From the NCBI GenBank assembly GCA_049970695.1, contig JBMFML010000005.1:1-64000 (forward strand): 64,000 nucleotides of DNA, given 5' to 3'. The stretch's first letter is position 1. The number at the start of each line of letters is the position of its first letter. The translations under genes and the position numbers were made by a program. Origin of the DNA: UBA285 sp049970695 (lineage in GTDB: Archaea; Thermoproteota; Thermoprotei_A; Sulfolobales; Desulfurococcaceae). The notes beneath the pieces are model-generated. The model saw only the letters and a list, made by a program, of their open reading frames with translations, had not been told where the DNA came from and made no database searches. This document shows, one piece after another, positions 33,238 to 42,199 of this stretch.

Positions 33238-34652
33238 CACCTCCTACTCACTACTTCAGTGAGGGCTTCTACGAGCATGTCTATGTCTTCCTTGAAGTGC
33301 AGCTCGGTAAACGCGTAGAGTGCCGTTTCTCCCAGCTCTGGGTAGTAGCTGCCTATGTAGAGGCCTCCGTGAATACCCCTCTTCAGCAGCTCTTCGTGCA
33401 CGTAGCTGTACTTCACGCCCTTCTCGTTGAAAGACACGGGGAACTCGTTGAAGAAGTCCTCCTTGAACACCTCGACGTTGAAGCCTGCTTCCTTGAGCTT
33501 CTTCCACGCGTAGTGGGCCCTGTAGTAGTTTAGCTCGGCGAGCTTGACAATTCCGCTCTTGCCGAGCATTGAGAGGTAGACTGCAGCTGCAATTGCGACT
33601 AGCGCCTCGTTTGTGCATATGTTGGAGGTTGCCCTCTCCCTCCTAATGTGCTGCTCCCTCGTCTGCAGTATCATTGCAAAGCCGCGCTCACCAGTCCTCG
33701 TCTCGGCCAGGCCTATTATCCTACCTGGCATTTGCCTGACGAGGTTCATGTCAAACCTCGTGGCGAAGATACCGAGGTAGGGCCCGCCAAAGCTCATCCC
33801 GAGACCAAGCGGCTGCCCCTCTCCAACAGCTATGTCCGCCCCGAGCTCTCCAGGCGGCTTCAAGAGCCCCAGGGCCACTGGGTAGACGCCGGTAATGAAC
33901 AGCGCTTTCTTCTCGTGGGCTATCTCTCCAACGGCCTTCGCGTCTGGCTCTACTACGCCGAAGAAGTTCGGGTACTGCAGGTAGACAGCCGCGGTGTCCT
34001 CGTCCACGGCTTTCTTGAGCTCTTCGAGGTCGACGGTGCCCCTCTCCCTGTCGTAAGGCACCGTGACGAGCTTTACTCTGTGGGGCCACGTATACGCCTC
34101 GACAACCTTCCTGTGGAGGGGGTTCATATTAGCGGGGAGCACTACTTTGCTCCTGCCCCTGTTCACGCGCAGGGCCATTAGCACTGCCTCGGCAGCGGCG
34201 GAGCCCCAGTCATACATCGAAGCGTTCACGACGTCCATGTCGAGCAGCTCTGCCATCAAGCTCTGGTACTCGAAGAGCGCCTGCATTAAGCCCTGCGATA
34301 TCTCGGCTTGGTAGGGGGTGTAGGCAGTTAAGAACTCGCCGCGGGACACGATGTACGTCACGAGTGGCGGGACGTAGTGCGGGTAGACGCCGCCTCCCAT
34401 GAACGGAGGGCACTTGAACTTAGCGTTCTTCTCGAGCTTCTTCTCGACAACGCGCTTGGCCTCTACCTCCGAGAGGGGCTTTCCGAGTCCTATTTCAAGC
34501 CTCTCCCAGGCCTCTCTCGAGAGCCTAATGCTCTCCGGTATGTCGCTGAAGAGCTCTTCAACGCTGCTTATTCCGAGGACCCTGAGGATCTTTTCAACAG
34601 CCTGGGGCGTGCTGGTGGGGATCCAGGGGTCGCTTTGCAAGCCTCGCACCAC
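33237..34652 (-). CDS. gcvPA: Glycine dehydrogenase (decarboxylating) subunit 1
   Basis: A 471-residue N-terminal half of the P-protein: MGGGVYPHYVPPLV, TAYTPYQAEISQGLMQALFEYQ, YDWGSAAAEAVLMA, GEGQPLGLGMSFGGPYLGIF and LQTREQHIRRERATSNICTN are family hallmarks. It lacks the PLP lysine and forms an active heterotetramer with subunit 2. GTG at 34652 matches the transcript start predicted from a TATTTTAA element at 34673-34682, so the operon appears leaderless. It diverges from gcvT across about 110 bases. Confidence 0.97.
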   Translation of the reverse strand: MVRGLQSDPWIPTSTPQAVEKILRVLGISSVEELFSDIPESIRLSREAWERLEIGLGKPLSEVEAKRVVEKKLEKNAKFKCPPFMGGGVYPHYVPPLVTYIVSRGEFLTAYTPYQAEISQGLMQALFEYQSLMAELLDMDVVNASMYDWGSAAAEAVLMALRVNRGRSKVVLPANMNPLHRKVVEAYTWPHRVKLVTVPYDRERGTVDLEELKKAVDEDTAAVYLQYPNFFGVVEPDAKAVGEIAHEKKALFITGVYPVALGLLKPPGELGADIAVGEGQPLGLGMSFGGPYLGIFATRFDMNLVRQMPGRIIGLAETRTGERGFAMILQTREQHIRRERATSNICTNEALVAIAAAVYLSMLGKSGIVKLAELNYYRAHYAWKKLKEAGFNVEVFKEDFFNEFPVSFNEKGVKYSYVHEELLKRGIHGGLYIGSYYPELGETALYAFTELHFKEDIDMLVEALTEVVSRR

Positions 34653-34672
34653 AGCTCCCTTAGCTTTGCCTT

Positions 34673-34727
34673 GGTTAAAATAGGTATCGAGATCGAGTAC
34701 TACCTAGCTAAGCTAATTGTATATTTG
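34673..34727. promoter_or_regulatory. Divergent promoters of the two glycine cleavage operons
   Basis: On the minus strand TATTTTAACC (34673-34682) points to a start at about 34652, exactly the gcvPA GTG. On the plus strand GTATATTTG (34719-34727) points to about 34749, with GGTGG (34752-34756) and the gcvT ATG at 34762. Only about 36 bases separate the two TATA boxes, so one regulator bound between them could control both operons. The spacer holds GATCGAGATCGAG, a short direct repeat (34688-34697 region). Confidence 0.55.
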
Positions 34728-34761
34728 CTTTTGCAGACATACCTGCGCAGGGGTGGCGGGA

Positions 34762-35874
34762 ATGCCGAGAATCCCCCTGCTAGACTACTACATCGAGAAG
34801 CTCGGAGCCGAGCAGGGCCTCTTTGGAGACTGGGAAGTCCCAATGAGGTTCACCAGTGCTATTGAAGAGCACATGGCCGTCAGGACTGGCGTGGCCTTCT
34901 TCGACGTGTCCCACATGGGTAGAGTGCTCTTAGAGGGCCCCGACGTCGTGCCACTCATACAGTACGTGTACACCAAGGACCTCTCAAAAGTCAAAGAAGG
35001 CTTCATGAGCGGGCCGACGCTGGCGCTGACAGAGCTCGCGCGCGTGAAGGACGACGAAATGCTCTACAAGATCTCGGAGGAGAAGTGGCTCCTCGTTCCA
35101 AACGCCCTCGCCAGGGAGAAGATGATCAGCTACCTGAAGAGCATTGTTGAAGCAAAGAAGTGGAAGGTGGGCATAGAGGACCTGACGTTCAAGTACTCCA
35201 TGATAGCCCTGCAAGGCCCCAAGTCCCCCGAGGTAATGGAGTCCCTCGGCGCGAAGTGGGCAGTCGACTTAAAGCCGCTGGAGTTCAGGCTCAACGAAGT
35301 GGTGGGCGGTGCGAGAGTCTTCCTCGTCAGCAGAAGCGGCTGGACCGGCGAAGACGGCTACGAGATATGGGGCGAGCACGGCGAAGTCAAGAAGCTAGTT
35401 GAGGCGCTTGCCTCCAGGGGCGTCAAGCCGGCAGGCCTCATAGCGAGGGACACCCTGAGGATTGAGATGGGCTTTGTGCTTGGCGGACACGAGTATGGCG
35501 AAGACCCATCAAAGTTCCCCTGTGCAGTGTCGCTGAGGTACGGCATGGGCGCAATAACCTGGAGCAAGAGGGGCTTCGTGGGCGAGGAAGCGCTGAGGGC
35601 CTGCAAGAAGGAGGGCGTTAGGTGGGTTAGAGTAGGCCTGAGAATGGGCAAGGAAGCCGGCAGGCTCTTCCCCAGAGAGGGTGCAGGCGTCTACGTGGAG
35701 GACCTCTGGGTGGGCTGGGTCACGAGCGGCTGCTACTCCCCGGTGCTAGAGAGGGGCATAGCAATGGCTTACGTCGACACGAGGTACGCGGTCTTCGGAG
35801 AAGAAGTCGAGGTCGACATCAGGGGCAGGAAGTACCCCGCTAGAATAGTGGACTTCCCATTTATTAAAAAGTAG
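34762..35874 (+). CDS. gcvT: Aminomethyltransferase (glycine cleavage T-protein)
   Basis: A 370-residue T-protein. HMAVRTGVAFFDVSHMGRVLLEG near the start, FKYSMIALQGPKSPEVM, SRSGWTGEDGYEIW, LIARDTLRIEMGFVLGGHE (with the catalytic Asp and pterin-contact Glu) and GYVTSGCYSP-like WVTSGCYSPVLERGIAMAYV match the family. It moves the methylene from the H-protein to a tetrahydropterin and releases ammonia. In this lineage the pterin may be methanopterin-like, not folate. ATG at 34762 chosen over GTG/ATG upstream because of GGTGG and TATA spacing. Confidence 0.95.
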   Translation: MPRIPLLDYYIEKLGAEQGLFGDWEVPMRFTSAIEEHMAVRTGVAFFDVSHMGRVLLEGPDVVPLIQYVYTKDLSKVKEGFMSGPTLALTELARVKDDEMLYKISEEKWLLVPNALAREKMISYLKSIVEAKKWKVGIEDLTFKYSMIALQGPKSPEVMESLGAKWAVDLKPLEFRLNEVVGGARVFLVSRSGWTGEDGYEIWGEHGEVKKLVEALASRGVKPAGLIARDTLRIEMGFVLGGHEYGEDPSKFPCAVSLRYGMGAITWSKRGFVGEEALRACKKEGVRWVRVGLRMGKEAGRLFPREGAGVYVEDLWVGWVTSGCYSPVLERGIAMAYVDTRYAVFGEEVEVDIRGRKYPARIVDFPFIKK

Positions 35875-35943
35875 TAGAGCCTCTCGTAGCAGGCAGGACA
35901 CGCTTTTTTAGCTCTTTGGGCTTCTCATAGCCTGGGGGTATTT

Positions 35944-37287
35944 GTGGAGGTCTTGGGAGAATCGCCTGGTTTAAGCCACCTCCTGTCCCTGTACCCAGAT
36001 CTCAGAGAAGTCGTTGAACTAGCAATAAGGCACACTACTTGGAGAAAGCGCGAGTGCGTAAACATGATTGCCAGCGAAAACGTCATGTCGCCGCTTGCAA
36101 TGCTCGTCTACTTGAACGACTCAATGCACAGGTATGCCGAGGGCAAGCCGTTCAAGAGGTTTTACCAGGGGCTGAAGTACTTCGACCAGCTCGAAGTAAA
36201 GACGCAGCAGCTACTCGGAGAGCTCCTGCAGACCCCCTACGTCGAGACGAGGCCCATTAGCGGTACAACAGCCAATGCAACGGTGTTCAGGGCCTTTGCA
36301 AAGCCGGGAGACAAGGCAGTGGTGGCCCCTGTCCAAGCAGGCGCCCACGTCAGCCACACGAGGTTTGGGACTCTGGGAGCCCTGGGCATTGAGCAAATTG
36401 AAATGCCCGTTGACCTCGAGAACTGGAACATAGACGTCGACAAGGCTGTTAAGTTAATACAGGAAGTAAAGCCGAAGATAGTGACTCTCGGCGGCTCCCT
36501 CTACCTGTTCCCACACCCAACAAAGGAGATAGCCGAGGCCGCCCACGCCGTTGGCGCAAAGGTTGTCCACGACGTGGCCCACGTGCTCGGGCTGATCATT
36601 GGCGGGGTTTGGGAAAACCCGCTGAAGCTCGGCGCCGACTTGATAACGTCTTCGACGCACAAAACGTTCCCCGGGCCTCAGGGAGGCCTCATAGCGGCGT
36701 CAAACGAGGAGGACCACAAGGAAGTCGGTAAAGTCGTGTTTCCAATGTTTGTCTCGAACCACCACCTCCACAGGCTGGCTGCCACGGCCGTGACGGCCAT
36801 TGAAATGAAGATATGGGGCCGCGACTACGCTCAGCAAATAGTCAAGAACGCCAAGGCGCTTGCAGAGGCCCTCGCCGCCGAGGGCTTCAAAGTAGCGCTC
36901 GAGCACTTGGGCTACACATCAAGTCACCAAGTGGCAGTAGACGTCTCGGCGCTCGGCAGGGGAACCAAGTGCGCCGTCCTGCTCGAAGAGGCCAACATAA
37001 TAGTCAACAAGAACATGCTGCCCTACGACAGGCCGGAGGACGTGAAAGACCCGAGCGGGCTGAGGCTCGGCACTCAGGAGCTGACGAGGTGGGGCATGAA
37101 AGAAGACGAAATGAGGGAGATAGCGAGGTTCATGAGAATGGTGCTCATAGACAAAAGAGACCCAGCCGAGGTCAGGAAGAAGGTCATTGAGTTCAGAAAA
37201 GAGTTCATGGAAGTACACTACGGCTTCAAGCTAACGAGAGAAGACGAAATAAGGCTGCTCAAGATAATGCTCCACGCCGAAGAGTAA
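35944..37287 (+). CDS. glyA: Serine hydroxymethyltransferase
   Basis: A 447-residue archaeal-type SHMT. MIASENVMSPLAM, RPISGTTANATVFRAF, VVHDVAHVLGLIIGG and the PLP lysine at about K240 in SSTHKTFPGPQGG are all present, with LRLGTQELTRWGM near the C-terminus. It swaps the hydroxymethyl group between serine and glycine. Archaeal members can use tetrahydromethanopterin-type carriers. GTG start following a short T-rich promoter region (CTTTTTTAG). It sits between gcvT and gcvH, which fits a glycine-serine-C1 interconversion unit. Confidence 0.97.
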   Translation: MEVLGESPGLSHLLSLYPDLREVVELAIRHTTWRKRECVNMIASENVMSPLAMLVYLNDSMHRYAEGKPFKRFYQGLKYFDQLEVKTQQLLGELLQTPYVETRPISGTTANATVFRAFAKPGDKAVVAPVQAGAHVSHTRFGTLGALGIEQIEMPVDLENWNIDVDKAVKLIQEVKPKIVTLGGSLYLFPHPTKEIAEAAHAVGAKVVHDVAHVLGLIIGGVWENPLKLGADLITSSTHKTFPGPQGGLIAASNEEDHKEVGKVVFPMFVSNHHLHRLAATAVTAIEMKIWGRDYAQQIVKNAKALAEALAAEGFKVALEHLGYTSSHQVAVDVSALGRGTKCAVLLEEANIIVNKNMLPYDRPEDVKDPSGLRLGTQELTRWGMKEDEMREIARFMRMVLIDKRDPAEVRKKVIEFRKEFMEVHYGFKLTREDEIRLLKIMLHAEE

Positions 37288-37310
37288 AAGCACGAAGCGG
37301 GGCGGTTTGC

Positions 37311-37733
37311 GTGGGCGAAATAGTGGTTGAAGCTGCGGGGAAAAAGTACATTGTAAAGACCGATAGGAAGTACACTCAGACAGACGAGTGGGCTCTCAGA
37401 GAGGGCAATAGAGTTAGAGTTGGAGTAACGGACTACGCCCAGAAGGAACTGAAAGACGTGGTTGCAGTAGAGCTGCCCCAAGTGGGGCGCGTAGTCAAGA
37501 AGGGCGAGGAGCTCGGAATGATAGACTCGGTGAAGGCTACTTCGCCGTACTACGCCCCGGTCTCGGGTAAGGTAGTCGAGGTTAACAGAGAGCTTGAGAC
37601 CTCGCCAGAGCTAGTAAACAAAGACCCCTATGGAGCTGGCTGGATGGTAGTCATTGAAATGAGCAACCCCTCAGAGTACGAGGAGCTCTTGACGCCGGAA
37701 AAGTACGCGGAGAAGCTGAAGTCGAAGAAGTAG
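37311..37733 (+). CDS. gcvH: Glycine cleavage H-protein
   Basis: A 140-residue lipoyl carrier. YTQTDEWALREGNRVRVGVTDYAQKELKDVVAVELPQVG is the start of the hybrid-motif domain; the lysine in IDSVKATSPYYAPVSG is lipoylated; and the LVNKDPYGAGWMVVIEM end is conserved. It ferries aminomethyl between P- and T-proteins and is reoxidised by Lpd. GTG start, 23 bases after glyA. No lipoate ligase is visible in the window, so lipoylation must come from elsewhere. Confidence 0.96.
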   Translation: MGEIVVEAAGKKYIVKTDRKYTQTDEWALREGNRVRVGVTDYAQKELKDVVAVELPQVGRVVKKGEELGMIDSVKATSPYYAPVSGKVVEVNRELETSPELVNKDPYGAGWMVVIEMSNPSEYEELLTPEKYAEKLKSKK

Positions 37734-37812
37734 CCCCGAGTACCGGTCTCTTTTTATCGCCCCACCCTCCTTATTTACCTCCAGTCTCCTGAAGCAGCCT
37801 CGGTGAGCGGGC

Positions 37813-38520
37813 GTGGTTCTAGAGGAGCTGATCGAGAAGCTGAGCGTTAAGGAGCTCGCTGGAATGATAGACCACACTCTTCTAAAGCCCGAGGCTAGCT
37901 ACAAGCTCCTGGAAAAGTACATCGAAGACACGAAGAAGTACTCCTTTAAGCTCCTAATGATACCCCTCTCCCTGGTTGAAAAGGCCCTGGAAATAGCTGG
38001 CAGGACCATTGAGCTTGGAGTAGTAGTGGGCTTTCCGCTCGGCAGCACGTCAACTGGAATCAAGGCAGCCGAGGCGGCTGAAGCGGGGATGCTTGGAGTT
38101 AGCGAAGTAGACATGGTAATGAACATCCACGCCTTCAAGTCGGGCGACTACGACTTCGTCGAGAGGGACATAAGGGCCGTTGTAGAAGCAGCGAGGAAGC
38201 ACGGAGTTAGAGTAGTCAAGGTCATAATTGAAACGGGGCTCTTAACGGACGAGGAAAAGGCCAAGGCAACAGAGCTCGTCGCGAGAGCCGGCGCGGACTA
38301 CGTGAAGACCTGCACTGGCTTCCTAGGAGGCGTTGCAACAGTCCACGACGTCGCGCTCCTCGCAAAGGCTAGCGCTGGCAGGCTCAAAGTCAAGGCAGCC
38401 GGTGGAATAAGGCACGCCTTAGACGCCCTCGCAATGGTGGCGGCCGGCGCCAGCAGAATAGGCACGAGCAGCGGTGACAAGATAATAGAAGAATTCATGA
38501 AGATAAAGGAGTCTTGGTGA
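37813..38520 (+). CDS. deoC: Deoxyribose-phosphate aldolase
   Basis: A 235-residue class I aldolase. IDHTLLKPEAS at the N-terminus, VDMVMN with D100, the Schiff-base K165 in YVKTCTGF and K194 in KVKAAGGIR are all in place. It splits 2-deoxyribose 5-phosphate into glyceraldehyde 3-phosphate and acetaldehyde. In archaea it helps link nucleosides with central carbon metabolism. GTG start after a T-rich stretch (TCTTTTTATC). Its TGA is embedded in GGTGAGGAGG, which probably serves as ribosome-binding site of the next gene. Confidence 0.96.
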   Translation: MVLEELIEKLSVKELAGMIDHTLLKPEASYKLLEKYIEDTKKYSFKLLMIPLSLVEKALEIAGRTIELGVVVGFPLGSTSTGIKAAEAAEAGMLGVSEVDMVMNIHAFKSGDYDFVERDIRAVVEAARKHGVRVVKVIIETGLLTDEEKAKATELVARAGADYVKTCTGFLGGVATVHDVALLAKASAGRLKVKAAGGIRHALDALAMVAAGASRIGTSSGDKIIEEFMKIKESW

Positions 38521-38529
38521 GGAGGCCTG

Positions 38530-39381
38530 CTGGAGGACTTCGAAGGAGTATACATAGTAGAGCCCGCAGGCAAGCACTTAAGATTGCTCCTCAAAGTCGC
38601 GAAAGTGCTGGCACTCGAGAAGTCCCCATACCAGGAAGTAGTGCTGGCAGACCTAGACGGCTGGGGGAGGGCGCTGATATTGGACAAGCTCATTCAGAGC
38701 ACTGAAAAGGACGAGTACATATACCACGAGCTCCTAGTGCACCCAGCAATGGCGCTGCACCCCAATCCGAGGAGAGTCCTCATACTCGGGGGAGGCGAGG
38801 GCGCTACTCTGAGAGAAGTCCTCAAGCACAGAACAGTCGAAGAAGCCGTAATGGTCGACATAGACCCGGTGGTGGTGGACTTCGCAAGGAAGTACTTGCA
38901 GCACATGCACCAAGGCAGCTTCGACGACCCCAGGTCCCGGGTAGTGATAATGGATGGACTTGAGTACGTTAAGCAGGCGCCGAGCAGCTACTTCGACGTG
39001 GTGGTAATGGACTTGACGGATCCCTACGGGAGCGAGATAGCCAGGCACCTCTACAGCCCCGGGGCATTTGGCGAAGTTAAGAGAGTCATGAAGCCCGATG
39101 GAGTGCTCGCGACCCAGGCAGGCAGCAGCTACTTCTACCCCGCCGAGTACAGGTACGTGCTGGAGAGCGCTAAGGCGAACTTCAAGTACGTTGCCGAGTA
39201 CTGGTTCTGGGTTCCAAGCTTTGGCACCAACGTGAACTTCGTAGTTGCCTCAGACGCCTACAACCTCGCAGACGAGGTAGGAAAGCTGGACGAGAGGCTG
39301 CGAGAAAGAGGCGTTGAGACGAGGCTCGTTAGTTCGAGGCTTGTCGAGGGGCTCTTGAAGATAGGCGTTCTCTACCCCTAG
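38530..39381 (+). CDS. speE: Spermidine synthase-like aminopropyltransferase (CTG start)
   Basis: A Rossmann-fold aminopropyltransferase. VLILGGGEGATLREVLKH binds decarboxylated SAM, AVMVDIDPVVVDFARKYL holds the ribose, VVMDLTDPYG is the catalytic Asp region and SPYQEV is the upstream Gln. Family members begin with a beta-hairpin domain that here is encoded only if translation starts at CTG (38530 or 38527): EDFEGVYIVEPAGKHLRLLL. GGTGAGGAGG at 38516-38525 fits such a start. The next canonical start, TTG at 38584, would delete that domain. It makes polyamines, which stabilise nucleic acids in thermophiles. Confidence 0.9.
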   Translation: MEDFEGVYIVEPAGKHLRLLLKVAKVLALEKSPYQEVVLADLDGWGRALILDKLIQSTEKDEYIYHELLVHPAMALHPNPRRVLILGGGEGATLREVLKHRTVEEAVMVDIDPVVVDFARKYLQHMHQGSFDDPRSRVVIMDGLEYVKQAPSSYFDVVVMDLTDPYGSEIARHLYSPGAFGEVKRVMKPDGVLATQAGSSYFYPAEYRYVLESAKANFKYVAEYWFWVPSFGTNVNFVVASDAYNLADEVGKLDERLRERGVETRLVSSRLVEGLLKIGVLYP

Positions 39382-39387
39382 TGCTCG

Positions 39388-40716
39388 CTACGCCTTTTTC
39401 TTGACCACGAGCACGCCGTCATCTCTCATTTTCACTACCACGACTTCCTCGCCGGCGCCCACTCTCTCGCTCGAAACGGCCCTCCAGACCTCTCCCTCAA
39501 TTTTCACGAAGCCCACTTTACCAGGCTCCAACTCGTCCATTGCCACGCCGAGCTTGCCCTCAGGAGAATACGTCACGGGCCTCTTCCTCCTCGCCTCCAC
39601 GACCTTGAAGAGCACTAGCCCGAAGAAGCCTCCGAGCACAACCGAGGTTCCCACTATGAATGCCCTCAGCGCGTTGACGTACTCTTCGGTAGGCGCCACG
39701 CCGGTTGGTATGTAGGCTGGTAGCAGCGCAAATCCCAGCGTTAGTAGCACAACACCACTTACTCCAATAACCCCGAAGCCGGGTATTACGAAGAGCTCGA
39801 GTGCTAGGAGCACCGTGCCCAGAGTTATTAAAATGAGGGAGACTACATTTGGGTTTATTCCAGCACCTACCAGCCCCAGGAGCATTATAGCCACGGCCAT
39901 TGGAAGCGCGGCGAGTTTTCCAGAAACTAGAGCGAATATCGTGGCAAGCACGCCTATCGATATCAAAATGTTAGACAAGTATGCATTGGAGAGGAGCGAG
40001 AGGGTCCGCGACCTCAAGCTACACGAGAAGGGCCTTACGAGGTCCGGCTTAATGCGCAGCTCGTAGACGACGCCCCCCTTCTCCACTCTCAGCCCCTGTT
40101 GCAAAATTGAGAGGAACTCGTCGAAGCCCGCTACTTCGTAGTCCACTAGCCTCTGCTTAAGGGCTGTTGAAGAGTCCACCACCTTAGCCCTCAGCACCAT
40201 CTCCTCGACGAGGGAGGCGTTTCTCCCAGAGCGCTCAGCGTAAATCCGCGCCTTGCCCAGAACGGGCTCTACTATTTTGGACTCGTTGACAAAGGTCACC
40301 TCACCCGTAATGGGGTTTACGAGCACCGGCTGCATAGCTCCAAGTACAGACCCCTTCTGAGCAACAACAATGTCTGCTGGTAGCACTATCAGCGTTCCGG
40401 CACTAAGGGCCTTACTCTCGACGTAGGCCACGGTAATAGCCTTAGAGCCGTAAATTGCGTCTCCAATCGAGAACGCCGCGTCCAGGTAGCCACCATACGA
40501 GTTCACCCTGTATACGAGCACGGCTCCCGCGTCCTCTGCGGCCTTCAAAGCGTCTGCAAAGCACTCTGCTACACCCGAGTCAATGGTATCCCAGGGCGGA
40601 GCTATGTCTAGGAGAACAGCGCTCTCAACGACTCTAGCACTGCTACTAGCGTGTCCCAGAGGAATGAGCGCTGAGAAAAACAGGAGTAGTAGTAAAAATA
40701 GCTCAGGCTTTCTCAG
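39388..40716 (-). CDS. nfeD: NfeD-family membrane serine protease (CTG start)
   Basis: About 442 residues: a signal peptide (LFLLLLLFFSALIPLGHAS), a ClpP-like serine protease domain (VNSYGG, with Ser in ESKALSAGTLIVLPAD and Lys in the GSVLGAMQPV region), four to five membrane helices, and a C-terminal OB-fold NfeD domain ending VVVKMRDDGVLVVKKKA. Archaeal 1510-N type proteases cut the hydrophobic tail of the partner stomatin. The signal peptide is in frame only from CTG at 40716, which overlaps the stomatin TGA as CTGA; the first canonical start, TTG at 40548, would cut into the protease domain. Confidence 0.9.
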   Translation of the reverse strand: MRKPELFLLLLLFFSALIPLGHASSSARVVESAVLLDIAPPWDTIDSGVAECFADALKAAEDAGAVLVYRVNSYGGYLDAAFSIGDAIYGSKAITVAYVESKALSAGTLIVLPADIVVAQKGSVLGAMQPVLVNPITGEVTFVNESKIVEPVLGKARIYAERSGRNASLVEEMVLRAKVVDSSTALKQRLVDYEVAGFDEFLSILQQGLRVEKGGVVYELRIKPDLVRPFSCSLRSRTLSLLSNAYLSNILISIGVLATIFALVSGKLAALPMAVAIMLLGLVGAGINPNVVSLILITLGTVLLALELFVIPGFGVIGVSGVVLLTLGFALLPAYIPTGVAPTEEYVNALRAFIVGTSVVLGGFFGLVLFKVVEARRKRPVTYSPEGKLGVAMDELEPGKVGFVKIEGEVWRAVSSERVGAGEEVVVVKMRDDGVLVVKKKA

Positions 40717-41510
40717 CCCTGACCACCGCTAGCTCTCTTCTCCTGCTCTCTCAGGGCTTTCTGGACTCCAACTATTTCTCCAATGCCCCTGGCACCGGCT
40801 TCTGTGACTACGACGAGGGCCTTTTCCCTCGCTACTTCTATTAGCGTCTGGAGCTCTCTGAGCCTCAGGGCGACTGGGTGTTCTTCGTAGAGCTTAGCGG
40901 CCTCTGAGAGCACCATAGCAGCCTGCCTCTCGCCTTCGGCCTCTATAATCCTTGCCCTCCTCCACCTCTCGGCTTCTGCCTGCTTTGCCATGGCCCTCGT
41001 CATTTCCTCGGGAAGCTCAACAGTCTTTATAGTGACAGCCGATATCTTGATCCCCCATGGAATGGTCATTTCATCGAGCATGCTGGAGAGCCTCTTGCTC
41101 AGCTCGTCTCTCCTCTGGAGCAGGTCGTCTAGGTCTACTTGCCCGACTACGTCTCTGAGAACTGTCTGGGCAAGCAGGCTAACAGCGTAGTGGTAGTTTG
41201 AGACCTTGAGCACGGCTGAAACCGGGTCTACGACCCTGTAGTAGACAACCGCGTCGACAGTGACGCTCACGTTGTCTCTCGTGATTATCTCCTGCTTGGG
41301 CACGTCTACGGCTACGACTCTCATGTCGACTTTAGTAACGGAGTCTACGAAGGGGATTACGAAGACAAGGCCAGGCCCAATAGCTCCCTTGAGCCTTCCG
41401 AGCCTGAAGACAATAAGCCTCTCGTACTCCTTGACTACTCTAATAGAAGACGCCAGCAGCGGAACTACTAGTAGCAGTATTAAAATTATTAATATGATGG
41501 TCCACAGCAA
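40713..41510 (-). CDS. Stomatin/slipin (SPFH) membrane protein
   Basis: A 265-residue SPFH protein: an N-terminal membrane anchor (IILIILILLLVVPLLASS), the SPFH/band 7 domain (EYERLIVFRLGRLKGAIGPGLVFVIPFVDSVTKVDMRV), a charged coiled coil (MAKQAEAERWRRARIIEAEGE) and a short C-terminal tail. It organises membrane domains and is the substrate partner of the NfeD protease encoded next. TTG at 41510 is chosen because the TATA element at 41531-41543 starts transcription at about 41512; longer frames are unlikely. Confidence 0.93.
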   Translation of the reverse strand: MLWTIILIILILLLVVPLLASSIRVVKEYERLIVFRLGRLKGAIGPGLVFVIPFVDSVTKVDMRVVAVDVPKQEIITRDNVSVTVDAVVYYRVVDPVSAVLKVSNYHYAVSLLAQTVLRDVVGQVDLDDLLQRRDELSKRLSSMLDEMTIPWGIKISAVTIKTVELPEEMTRAMAKQAEAERWRRARIIEAEGERQAAMVLSEAAKLYEEHPVALRLRELQTLIEVAREKALVVVTEAGARGIGEIVGVQKALREQEKRASGGQG

Positions 41511-41530
41511 CCACGCACACCCTCTAATTG

Positions 41531-41543
41531 TAGTTAAAAATAA
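41531..41543 (-). promoter_or_regulatory. TATA box of the stomatin-NfeD operon
   Basis: On the minus strand this reads TTATTTTTAACTA. Its centre lies about 26 bases before 41512, next to the TTG at 41510, giving a leaderless stomatin gene. A second A/T element further upstream (near 41550) is possible. Confidence 0.5.
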
Positions 41544-41696
41544 GCCATAATATAGATACCGCAGGTTACGCTGAGGCAAGGCCAGCTCCACTGCGCTGGT
41601 CTAAGGGGCTGGAGTAGAGGGCAAAGACCTAAAAGTTCTTACTAACCCGCGTAGACGACAGGGCTTTCAGTTGCAATTCACCCACGCGCTGGGTGT

Positions 41697-42078
41697 TTGT
41701 TCGAGTGGAGAATACATAAGCAAGTTCAGGGCCTTTCTACTCTACTCGAAGCACACGTCACGAGCAGGTACGGCGATGTAGAGTACTCGCAAAGCGGCGC
41801 GGAACCGTGCTCGTCCCTAGCGAGGGGGCTTGTAGGGCTCCTCGAAGAGGCGTGTAGAAGTGTCAAGCTGTGTTAAGTACCGTTGCGACATAGACGTGCT
41901 CGTCGTAGTAGATGGCATCGACGCGAGCACTAAGAAGAAGCTAGTAGTCGACATACTCGAGAGAGCTATAGGTGTGTACGGCCTCCCATGGGATGCACCA
42001 GTAGAGCTGCACATAGCAAGTAGAGGCAAGGCAGAAAGGTACTTCAAGCACTCCAGGAAGGTTGTTGAAGTGGCGTGA
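41697..42078 (+). pseudogene. Degenerate nucleotidyltransferase in two overlapping frames
   Basis: Frame one (41697-41876, TTG start) encodes 59 residues, beginning MFEWRIHKQVQGLSTLLEAH and ending CRSVKLC. Frame two (41860-42078, GTG start) continues YRCDIDVLVVVDGIDASTKK to VVEVA. The D-I-D of frame two is the metal motif of a minimal nucleotidyltransferase, and frame one resembles the helix that precedes the fold. The Gly-Ser loop that should come about ten residues before D-I-D is missing as a clean motif, so a frameshift plus small deletion seems to have killed the gene. A HEPN-MNT gene lies just beyond on the other strand. Confidence 0.5.
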
Positions 42079-42199
42079 GAAGGCCTCGAGTTAGAACGCT
42101 GCACGGTGCAAAAGCGCTTGACGAGCTTTCGTGTAGTCTCAACGGGTCTACAGCCGTGACGCAGCAAGCGGCTTTGCGCGCCTGCAGTTAGTTGAGGTC

